From assembly GCF_000154785.2 (NCBI RefSeq), contig NC_015730.1:1488001-1552000 (forward strand): a stretch of 64,000 nt of DNA. Reading direction: 5' to 3'. The notes beneath the pieces were generated by a model, which saw only the letters and a program-made list of their open reading frames with translations, was not told the DNA's origin and searched no databases. Below, one piece after another: positions 19,184-26,199 of this stretch. Position numbers and translations under genes: made by a program. The stretch comes from Roseobacter litoralis Och 149. Its GTDB lineage: Bacteria > Pseudomonadota > Alphaproteobacteria > Rhodobacterales > Rhodobacteraceae. Position 1 is the first letter of the stretch. Every line of letters begins with the position of its first letter.

Positions 19184-19528
19184 CTAGCCGAATTTGATGG
19201 ATTCACCGCAGCCGCATGCTTCGGTCACGTTTGGGTTTCTGAACTTGAACCCGGACTCCAGCAGGCTGGTTTCATAGTCGATTTCAGTGCCGAAAAGAAA
19301 CATCTGCGCCATGGGCGCAATCATCACGCGCGCGCCGTCCTGTTCGACCACTTCGTCGTTCGGGTCGGTATCTTCGACGTATTCCATCGTGTATTCCATA
19401 CCCGCACAACCACCTTTCTTGATGCCAATGCGCAAGCCGGCATGACCCGCAGACTGCATAAGCTTCGCAACTTGCGCGCAGGCTTTCGGGGTCAATGTGA
19501 CCGGGGGTTTGCCGGGAATACCAAACAT
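19184..19528 (-). CDS. sufA: A-type iron-sulfur carrier (HesB/IscA/SufA family)
   Basis: 114 residues. The three family cysteines are in KKGGCAGMEY (C41) and ACGCGES (C105, C107), used to bind and deliver Fe-S clusters. It is close to SufT on the same strand, which suggests the SUF pathway, so sufA is preferred over iscA or erpA. The start ATG at 19528 follows AAAGGAGACG. Confidence 0.9.
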   Translation of the reverse strand: MFGIPGKPPVTLTPKACAQVAKLMQSAGHAGLRIGIKKGGCAGMEYTMEYVEDTDPNDEVVEQDGARVMIAPMAQMFLFGTEIDYETSLLESGFKFRNPNVTEACGCGESIKFG

Positions 19529-19560
19529 AGGACGTCTCCTTTGCGGTTAATCTAGTTGCT

Positions 19561-20118
19561 TCACGCGTGCGGAACAAGCGGTCGGGCGGGATTTCCTGCG
19601 ACCGTGACACCCTGCGCAACATTGCGCGTGACAACAGCGCCCGCACCGACAATCGCATCGTCCCCAATCTCAACGCCGGGCAAGATGAGCGCACCGCCGC
19701 CAATCCAGACATTTCTACCGATTTTGACGGGCTGGCCAAACTCAAGACCCGCATCACGACTGGCCGCATCTCTGGGGTGGTCTGCCGTCAGGATTTGCAC
19801 ATAGGGTCCGATTTGCGTCATATCACCGATCCGCACCTCGCAGACATCCAGAACGACGCAGCCGTAGTTGAAGAAGACATTGTCGCCCAGATGGATGTTG
19901 TAGCCATAATCAGCATAGAAGGGTGTGCGCAGCGCGCAGTTTTCACCCCGACCGCCAAGCCATTCATCCAAGATCGTAATCCGCGTGTCCTGATCTGAAA
20001 CGGTTGTGGCATTATAGCGACGTTGCAGTTCCTGATTGCGTGCCCGCTCGCGCACCAATTGAGGGTCACCGGGTTGGTAAAACGCACCAGAAATCATCTT
20101 GTCTTTTTCGCATGTCAT
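19561..20118 (-). CDS. Maa/NodL-type sugar O-acetyltransferase
   Basis: 185 residues, with the N-terminal helices and left-handed beta-helix of hexapeptide acetyltransferases: MISGAFYQPGDPQLV, ALRTPFYADYGYNIHLGDNVFFNYGCVVLD and GPYVQILTADHP with the catalytic His. It would transfer acetyl from acetyl-CoA to a sugar. It sits between sufT and sufA on the same strand with short gaps, although its function seems unrelated to Fe-S assembly. Confidence 0.9.
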   Translation of the reverse strand: MTCEKDKMISGAFYQPGDPQLVRERARNQELQRRYNATTVSDQDTRITILDEWLGGRGENCALRTPFYADYGYNIHLGDNVFFNYGCVVLDVCEVRIGDMTQIGPYVQILTADHPRDAASRDAGLEFGQPVKIGRNVWIGGGALILPGVEIGDDAIVGAGAVVTRNVAQGVTVAGNPARPLVPHA

Positions 20119-20130
20119 GACAGCGCAGGT

Positions 20131-20493
20131 CTACATGAACCCGAGTTCAAGACGCGCTTCGTCAGACATCATATCCATGCCCCAAGGGGGTTCCCAGACC
20201 AGCTCGACATCGACCTGCTTGATCCCCGGGATCGGCTCCACTGCGTCCGCAACCCATCCCGGCATTTCGCCCGCAACAGGGCAACCCGGAGCGGTGAGGG
20301 ACATCTTGATCGCAACGGCATTCTCAGGATTGATATCAATCGTGTAAATCAGACCCAGCTCGTAGATATTCACCGGAATTTCGGGATCATAAACGGAGCG
20401 GCATGCCTCCACCACCTGCTCATACAAAGGGTGATCCGTCGTTGACGGCGCGATTAGGGGCGCTCCCTCGAGCGGTTCTGGCACGTTGTTCAT
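20131..20493 (-). CDS. sufT: SufT-type Fe-S assembly protein (DUF59)
   Basis: 120 residues from the ATG at 20491-20493 behind TTGAGG; a TTG 12 bases upstream is possible. The DUF59 domain covers most of the protein: SVYDPEIPVNIYELGLIY, SLTAPGCPVAGEMP with the conserved Cys, and VDVELVWEPPWGMDMMS. SufT proteins assist Fe-S cluster maturation. It is the last core gene before the accessory island; the repeat cluster starts 69 bases upstream of its start, so its normal upstream region or operon may have been displaced. Confidence 0.9.
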   Translation of the reverse strand: MNNVPEPLEGAPLIAPSTTDHPLYEQVVEACRSVYDPEIPVNIYELGLIYTIDINPENAVAIKMSLTAPGCPVAGEMPGWVADAVEPIPGIKQVDVELVWEPPWGMDMMSDEARLELGFM

Positions 20494-20561
20494 ATCAGGC
20501 CTCAATTTTGTTCCTGATCGTTTATATAGGGATTATGGGCTGACCCGTAAAGAGCCAGCGC

Positions 20562-20642
20562 TGTAGCGGGACATTGATTGTTGTTTGTAGCCGGATGTAG
20601 CTGGACATTGATAATTGCAGTGAATGACATTGATAATTGCAG
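20562..20642 (+). repeat. repeat cluster, left edge of the accessory island
   Basis: ACATTGATAATTGCA occurs exactly at 20605-20619 and 20627-20641, within the 17-base repeat GACATTGATAATTGCAG, 22 bases apart. A degenerate copy follows TGTAGCGGG at 20562-20583 and TGTAGC recurs at 20596. TGT-initiated ends with several spaced binding sites are typical of Mu/Tn7/Tn402-type and IS21-type elements. The same 15-mer is found inverted at 29826-29840. No transposase is present, so this is read as a relic end. Confidence 0.6.
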
Positions 20643-21111
20643 CAAACGTGTTTTGCAAAGGCCGCTTTGAATATACCTTTGAAGAGGGTTCAAACCAGAA
20701 CCAGTTTCAGGAGTGTCTTGGGGCGGCAATCCACGGAGCCTCCTTGTCGTTCAGGTTGTTGAGCAAAGCAAACTTTGCAAAGTTTCTACATCGGCCCACT
20801 GCTGCCTTTCACCGCGCCTTTGAGTTTCTGCGGCCGCAGCCCGCTTTCCTGCCATTCGCTGCAAGTACAAATACGTGACAGGGTCGAACTATCGGACTGC
20901 GGACAACGCGGTCTTTGATCGTCGCCTTTTCAATGGCCGCTTCAACCGCCACTGGTGGTTGTGTTGAAATAAGCGTAAATGTGGAATAACCTCGCCTACT
21001 GATACAGTGTTTGATCTGTTACGATGCTCGTTCGGCTGGTGCCAAGGGAGCAGAAAAACTCAGCGTCGTATAAATGCAGCCTCAGAGATCGTTAGTAAAA
21101 TGGGACCATTT
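20643..21111. other. no supported gene
   Basis: 469 bases. One plus-strand frame (20624-20878, 84 residues) is open but begins inside the repeats, has no ribosome site and resembles no protein I know. No transposase fragment could be recognised on either strand. Base composition becomes more AT-rich toward 21100, where the accessory genes begin. Confidence 0.4.
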
Positions 21112-21855
21112 TTAGTCGGTTTTCACAATCGTTGTTACCTCCGAAATTCTCTTGATCAGTAGATCAGAAATCGCGAGTAAAAACATAGCTGAGCAACCCC
21201 ATCTACCCATCAGCTGCTTTTCCCGGCAGATCGCTAAATCATTCACAATCTTGAAGACGTCTGAATGAATTTCAGAAGCTGCAGAAGATGCTCTATTGGA
21301 AGTGCTGCCGTTGGAACGGACAACGTTGCCATCTATTATGTTGGCTTCCTCAACGACAGTGTCTTCTGTCCCCATAATAACTTGAGCAACAACTATTGCT
21401 TCGCGTAAGGGAGTCTCTAGGCTTTCAACTAGTAGCCGCCAATGTTTCGGGAGCAAATCAGTACGCTCGAAGTACTTAAAACTGTTCGGAAAATCTCTCA
21501 GTAGATCCTCGTCCATGTCTTCAAAAAATGACAAGTCATTGAAGCTCAATGCCATTATTTCTTCTTCGTAGTTGGGGATGCTTAGGATTACGTTGTGACT
21601 AACTCTGAGACGAGAGAATTCATCAAGAAACCTGTTCGAGAGAGTACTATAAGGATCGTTTCCGGAAATTCGATCAAAGAGACTCTCGGGCCATCCAGCC
21701 GACTGAGTACTGTCGTCGAAGAAGCGAAGTTGGTACGATATCCCCAAAAATAGTCCAAGGGCATCGCGCAGACGGGTAAGGTTTTTGATGAGCACTTCCG
21801 TTGGAGACTCCTCGGCAAACGATCCGGTGCCTTCTCGGTCCGTAGCGTCTTCCAT
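21112..21855 (-). CDS. hypothetical protein of the island
   Basis: 247 residues from the ATG at 21853-21855 behind GGGAGACGACTCG. It is acidic and mostly helical by composition, with a Leu-rich C-terminus (CSAMFLLAISDLLIKRISEVTTIV) that might be a membrane helix or a packed helix, and a Ser/Asn-rich linker around residues 180-200. No family is recognised. Base composition is lower in GC than the core genes, consistent with transfer. It is divergent from the DUF262-HEPN pair. Confidence 0.6.
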   Translation of the reverse strand: MEDATDREGTGSFAEESPTEVLIKNLTRLRDALGLFLGISYQLRFFDDSTQSAGWPESLFDRISGNDPYSTLSNRFLDEFSRLRVSHNVILSIPNYEEEIMALSFNDLSFFEDMDEDLLRDFPNSFKYFERTDLLPKHWRLLVESLETPLREAIVVAQVIMGTEDTVVEEANIIDGNVVRSNGSTSNRASSAASEIHSDVFKIVNDLAICREKQLMGRWGCSAMFLLAISDLLIKRISEVTTIVKTD

Positions 21856-22298
21856 CGAGTCGTCTCCCTAGCGCCCACTTTCTTGCATTCGAATGTTTGT
21901 GACGGATTTTTCTGACTGTTTCAACCCGCCGTTGATAGCGACGGCCTAAGCTACAGACTGGACATATCGACTGCCCAATTGGGTCCAAGACTATTTGGCC
22001 TCAAAACGTAAGTAGTATGACCTTCGTACAGACCGCAGCATCGGTTGGATTTGGGCTCGCTGCCAACATCGGTGCAAGTGCAGCATCCGAAAATCAAGCC
22101 TCATCAACAGAAGTGAGGACGGCCCATAACCGTCATTGGGTATCGTGTCTCAATGCTGCGGTGCGCCCGTCAAAGGGGACATTCACTCAAACTGCTAGAC
22201 TTGTTGCGCGCCGAGGGCCACTCTACCTTCAGTAGTCATTGACTTCGAACGCCCAATAGTTGCACTCATCCTCGAACTAGATCATTGGAAAGCGCCGA
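21856..22298. other. no supported gene
   Basis: 443 bases between divergently oriented island genes, so it probably includes promoters for both. A 72-residue plus-strand frame at 22017-22235 has no ribosome site or family resemblance and is not called. Confidence 0.4.
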
Positions 22299-22559
22299 AT
22301 GTTCGAACGCACAAAACCTGTTGCCGCCGCTATTTGGAAACGGTTCCGAAGCTACCCGCTCTTCGTACAGCTCCTTTTGGTCGTACCTATGCTAAGTGCC
22401 GTGACTCTCACATTGCTGGTTGGTAACATGGGACTGGCTTTGATGGGCACAGCTGTCGCAATAAATTCGGTTGTAGCAGGTTGGATTGGTGGCCTTCTTG
22501 TTGTTGTCTTGGGCAAGGCGGGCATCATTGTCGCCAAAGATCACAAAAAGAAGGGCTGA
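22299..22559 (+). CDS. small membrane protein of the island
   Basis: 86 residues. After a basic N-terminus (MFERTKPVAAAIWKRF) come two hydrophobic segments, about residues 23-45 (LFVQLLLVVPMLSAVTLTLL) and 47-77 (LALMGTAVAINSVVAGWIGG, VVLGKAGIIVA), and a KDHKKKG tail. This predicts a two-pass inner-membrane protein. Unknown family. It precedes the DUF262-HEPN pair by 267 bases on the same strand and could be a third component, but the gap argues for separate transcription. Confidence 0.55.
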   Translation: MFERTKPVAAAIWKRFRSYPLFVQLLLVVPMLSAVTLTLLVGNMGLALMGTAVAINSVVAGWIGGLLVVVLGKAGIIVAKDHKKKG

Positions 22560-22826
22560 CTGTTCTGTGAGGTAGAACGGCCCAAAGCTACCGTTGGTCA
22601 AAGAACACGGCGCTGCGGTGCAGCTTTACAGAACTGGCCATAGGCAGCATTTGGGAGGGCCATCCCTAGACTATTGTCTCCCGTCGACTTTCATGGCGAA
22701 ATTTTTCGTCAAAGTCGAACTTTCGACAGAAAAGACGCTCTTCGACTCCATTCTGAGTGGCTCGAGTTGGCATTGCCTTGTGTTTTATGTTTGTGTCGGG
22801 TCACAACAGATTAGAGGCTCGCAATC

Positions 22827-23912
22827 ATGGCGACAGATATCAATCCAGTAAACAACGACCTGATGGCCGCTGATCAGATCGAAGGCGACGTTAGTGAGGA
22901 TCTGAACGATGAAGATGTTGTCTACAATATCAATACCTTCGGTGCTGATTTCACAGTAGATGGCTTGGTGAAGCGATTCGACCGTGGTGACATATACAGG
23001 CCCGAATTTCAGCGAAATTTTGTCTGGACTCTGCCTCAAGCCTCAAAGTTTATCGAATCCATCTTGCTCGGGTTGCCAATACCAAGTGTATTTCTTTACC
23101 GCGAGGAAAGCACCCAAAAGCATTTGATCGTCGATGGGCTGCAACGCCTTACAACCCTCCATGCATTCTTTAAGGGGCGGTTCCGACATAATGACAAAGT
23201 GTTCCGATTGAAGGATGTGAAGAAACGCTTTGAGGGCCGCACCCACGAGGAATTAGAGGAAGAAGACAAACGGAGATTTGAGGATGCAGTGATCCATGCA
23301 ATGATAATCCAGCAAACATCTCCTGACAATGACAACAGTTCAGTTTTTCATATCTTTGACAGGTTGAATTCAAACGGGACGCCCCTTCAACCTCAGGAGA
23401 TGAGAGCCGCTATTTACCATGGTTCGTTCCAAGAATTACTTGGTACGCTAAATATGAACATTATTTGGCGTGAAATTTTTGGCGGTGCTCACAAACGCTC
23501 AAAGGATCAAGAGCTAATCCTTCGCTTCCTAGCTCTTCTTAACAATCGGCAGAATTATCAAAAACCGATGAAAGCTTTCCTCAACGCCTTCATGGGAGCA
23601 CATCGAGAAATCAGCCTTGATGACAAAGCCAAGTTCGCCACCCAATTCGCAGGCACCATCCAGAGAGCACATGCTGGCATTGGAAAGCGAGCATTTCGAC
23701 CGCAGAGGGCTATGAACGTTGCTGTCTATGATGCTGTGATGGTGGCAATCGCTGAGTGTCCTGCGGCTTCGCCAGAGGACATCGGGCAGGCCTATATAGA
23801 ACTCTTAGGCAATGAGGAGTTTATCCGTATGACTAGCGACGCTACTTCTGACGAAGGAAACATAAAGGGTCGGATAGACTTGGCGGTTTCGACGCTTCAT
23901 GCTGCCGCTTAG
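22827..23912 (+). CDS. DUF262 protein (ParB/Srx-fold NTPase), candidate defence component
   Basis: 361 residues. DUF262 motifs are clear: YRPEFQRNFVW with FQR at 61-63, IVDGLQRLTTL at 101-111 (the DGxQR motif) and FDRLNSNGTPLQPQE at 177-191. In known systems (GmrSD, SspE, BrxU) DUF262 is the nucleotide-using regulatory or nuclease half and is often fused to an HNH domain (DUF1524); no such domain is present here. The gene overlaps a HEPN gene by 14 bases, so the two are translationally coupled. A role in sensing infection and controlling the HEPN toxin is inferred. Confidence 0.85.
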   Translation: MATDINPVNNDLMAADQIEGDVSEDLNDEDVVYNINTFGADFTVDGLVKRFDRGDIYRPEFQRNFVWTLPQASKFIESILLGLPIPSVFLYREESTQKHLIVDGLQRLTTLHAFFKGRFRHNDKVFRLKDVKKRFEGRTHEELEEEDKRRFEDAVIHAMIIQQTSPDNDNSSVFHIFDRLNSNGTPLQPQEMRAAIYHGSFQELLGTLNMNIIWREIFGGAHKRSKDQELILRFLALLNNRQNYQKPMKAFLNAFMGAHREISLDDKAKFATQFAGTIQRAHAGIGKRAFRPQRAMNVAVYDAVMVAIAECPAASPEDIGQAYIELLGNEEFIRMTSDATSDEGNIKGRIDLAVSTLHAAA

Positions 23913-24372
23913 CTTAACCCAAGAAATTGGGCGCATAGATCACTTAGTTGCTATGATGGATGAATTGGTTGATGATGCTCAACCACGCATCCAGAATGTC
24001 TATTCTAGCCAAGTCGTTCTATCGGCATCCGGCTATGTTGAGGCTGCGGTGGGAGTCGTGCTTGCAGAATACGGGCGCACTCGTGGTGACATTCGAATAG
24101 CGCGTTATATTGGCAAGAATGTCGCCAGACAGAACTCGTTAAACTGCGAGAAGATAGAAAAGGTGCTACGTCAATTTGACAAAGATTGGTGGCCAACCAT
24201 TGAAGCTCAAACCAATGCTGCGAATATAGCAGCCGTCGACAGCTTGAAGACGCTAAGAGACCAGATTGCTCACGGTAAGAATAACGGTACTGGGTACAGC
24301 ACCGTTAAGGATTACTATTGGCGAGCCAAAGTATTTGTTGTCGACTTCAAATCTGTAATCCTTGGACCTTAG
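23899..24372 (+). CDS. HEPN-domain protein, putative RNase toxin
   Basis: 157 residues, helical, ending in the HEPN catalytic motif R-x4-H: R120 and H125 in TLRDQIAHGKNNG. The whole protein is one HEPN domain of the type seen in the RiboL-PSP/MAE-like families. HEPN proteins with this motif are metal-independent RNases used in toxin-antitoxin, CRISPR and abortive infection systems. The start ATG lies inside the last codons of the DUF262 gene, so expression is coupled to it. Target RNA unknown. Confidence 0.8.
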   Translation: MLPLSLTQEIGRIDHLVAMMDELVDDAQPRIQNVYSSQVVLSASGYVEAAVGVVLAEYGRTRGDIRIARYIGKNVARQNSLNCEKIEKVLRQFDKDWWPTIEAQTNAANIAAVDSLKTLRDQIAHGKNNGTGYSTVKDYYWRAKVFVVDFKSVILGP

Positions 24373-24635
24373 ATCGGCGAATTCTCTACAGCAAGCCGGG
24401 CTGAATTTCTTCCCTGACGTGCAATTCATAAAAGGATCGCCGTTTTTCTGGCGAGAAAACTAGGAATATCGAACACTTCGCGCTCGCAGCGAAGGTCCAC
24501 TTTCCGCGCGAGGTGCGTTATCGTGATGTCCGCTTGGAGCCCAAAGTGTCCGATGCTGCATCTTTCAAGAACGGCAGCTTTTCGGATTGCCAAGGTAGAA
24601 CTGTCTGACTACGCTAAACATCAGAGGAGAAAACC

Positions 24636-24686
24636 ATGACCGTTAAATTCGTCGTCGTAGTAAGCAAGAGGTGCATGGTCCGATAA
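24636..24686 (+). CDS. putative 16-residue leader peptide
   Basis: An ATG at 24636 follows an excellent ribosome site (AGGAGA, 24624-24629) and encodes MTVKFVVVVSKRCMVR before TAA. Four consecutive Val codons (GTC GTC GTA GTA) fall at codons 6-9. A strong terminator begins 25 bases after its stop and the efflux gene 77 bases after it. This is the layout of an attenuator leader peptide. A hairpin between 24671-24678 and 24706-24713 would be covered by a ribosome at the end of the peptide. The 263 bases upstream (24373-24635) hold no other gene that I can support. Confidence 0.5.
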   Translation: MTVKFVVVVSKRCMVR

Positions 24687-24711
24687 GGGTTTCCCATATC
24701 TGTTTCCATGT

Positions 24712-24738
24712 GCCCCCGAAATCTTCGGGGGCTTTTTT
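24712..24738 (+). terminator. strong intrinsic terminator in the efflux gene leader
   Basis: A perfect 9-bp stem, GCCCCCGAA (24712-24720) with TTCGGGGGC (24724-24732), three-base loop ATC, followed by six T. It lies between the leader peptide and the MFS gene, so transcription from upstream should stop here unless antitermination occurs. Confidence 0.85.
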
Positions 24739-24763
24739 GTTTCTAGAGCTGAGAACATTTAAA

Positions 24764-25966
24764 ATGTACCGCCCAAAAACACCACCGCATTTGATCACTC
24801 TGATCCTCCTGACTGGGTTCTCGCCTATGTCTCTCAATATGTTCTTGCCTTCGCTAGCGAACATCGCCGTCGATCTCGAAACAGGCTATGGAACGGTGAG
24901 CTGGGCGGTCTCTGGGTATCTAGCGATAACTGCCATAATCCAACTGGTCATTGGCCCGCTGTCAGACCGGATTGGCAGACGGCCAGTCCTATTAGGAGCG
25001 TTGCTGGTCTTTGCATTTGCATCGGTGGGCTGCGCTCTTGCTCAAAGCGTTGAGGTGTTTTTGTTTTCCCGGATGCTTCAAGGCGGGATAATCGGCGGAT
25101 ACGCCTTGTCTCTCGCCATCGTCCGGGACACGAGATCAGAGCGAGAGGCCGTGAGTTTGATCGGTTACATCGGCATGACCATGGCAATCGCCCCGATGGT
25201 TGGTCCGATGTTAGGAGGTGTGTTGGACACCTTTCTGGGATGGCGATCCATCTTTATGTTCTATGCCGGGTGCGGGTTTGGTCTGCTTATCTTATGTTGG
25301 CTGGACTTGGGCGAGACCAAGCGGGACCAGGACAGCGATCCTGGCACGCCGGTGCCTGACACGACATCCCTTTTGCGCGAGCCGCAGTTCTGGGCTTACG
25401 CACTCTGCGGCACGTTCTCGGTTGGTGCGTTCTACATTTTCCTAACGGGCGCTCCGCTTGTCGCTCAAAGCGTCTTTGAAATTTCGACGGCGGAGCTTGG
25501 ATTCTACATAGGAACAATAACGGTCGGGTTCATGTTGGGCGGCTTCATTGCCGGGCGTTTTGGCAAAGGCTTTGAGCCGACAACCATGATGATTGCGGGC
25601 CGGATCATAGCCTGCATCGGTCTTGTTGGGGGTCTGCTCGTCTTGGCTTTGGGCATCACATCGCCAGAAACCTTCTTTGCCAGCACGATATTCGTGGGCC
25701 TCGGAAATGGGATCACAATGCCCGGCAGCAATGCTGGCGCGATGTCCGTGCGACCGGAACTTGCGGGCAGTGCCGCAGGGCTAAGTGGCGCGTTGATCGT
25801 TGCTGGAGGTGCCATTTTGACTGCGGCGACAGGCGCCGCGGTGACGGAAACCAATGGCGCGCAAACGCTCCTTACATTGATGCTCGCGGCATCCGGATTG
25901 GGCTTGGGTTTCGCCATCTGGGCATCGTGGCTCAGGCAAACCGCGACACAACGGGCGACTGATTAA
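24764..25966 (+). CDS. MFS multidrug efflux transporter, Bcr/CflA-like
   Basis: 400 residues from the ATG at 24764; a longer frame from 24671 would read through the terminator and is rejected. Twelve hydrophobic segments are visible. MFS motif A is GPLSDRIGRRPVLLGALLVF after the second helix, and the MFLPSLANIAVDL and MAIAPMVGPMLGG segments fit the Bcr/CflA/CmlA drug-proton antiporter group. Substrate unknown. Placement behind a leader peptide and terminator suggests induction by an inhibitor of translation. It lies inside the island. Confidence 0.88.
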   Translation: MYRPKTPPHLITLILLTGFSPMSLNMFLPSLANIAVDLETGYGTVSWAVSGYLAITAIIQLVIGPLSDRIGRRPVLLGALLVFAFASVGCALAQSVEVFLFSRMLQGGIIGGYALSLAIVRDTRSEREAVSLIGYIGMTMAIAPMVGPMLGGVLDTFLGWRSIFMFYAGCGFGLLILCWLDLGETKRDQDSDPGTPVPDTTSLLREPQFWAYALCGTFSVGAFYIFLTGAPLVAQSVFEISTAELGFYIGTITVGFMLGGFIAGRFGKGFEPTTMMIAGRIIACIGLVGGLLVLALGITSPETFFASTIFVGLGNGITMPGSNAGAMSVRPELAGSAAGLSGALIVAGGAILTAATGAAVTETNGAQTLLTLMLAASGLGLGFAIWASWLRQTATQRATD

Positions 25967-26199
25967 AGCGGTCGTTCGTGCGGTCGCAGCGAAAGCCAAC
26001 TTCGTCCGCTTACCCGTCAATGGACGCCCAAATCCAAGGTCCGCTGCGAGCTGTACGCTCCCCGATGCCACTGCATCAACGGGAACGCTCCGCGGGCAAG
26101 AATGCAGAATCGGATTGAAAGCCATCGCTGACGATCACCGGAAGGTCGTTGGACCCGCCCGGCATTTTTGACCGTAAGGACGGTGCCGGACGCGACGAC

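Noticed and set aside
20624..20878. An 84-residue plus-strand frame at the left edge of the island
   Set aside because: It starts inside the repeat cluster, lacks a ribosome site and resembles no transposase or other protein.
22017..22235. A 72-residue frame between the two orphan island genes
   Set aside because: No ribosome site or domain; probably promoter DNA.
24671..24763. Longer N-terminus of the efflux protein from 24671
   Set aside because: It would translate through the terminator hairpin and adds residues unlike any transporter start.
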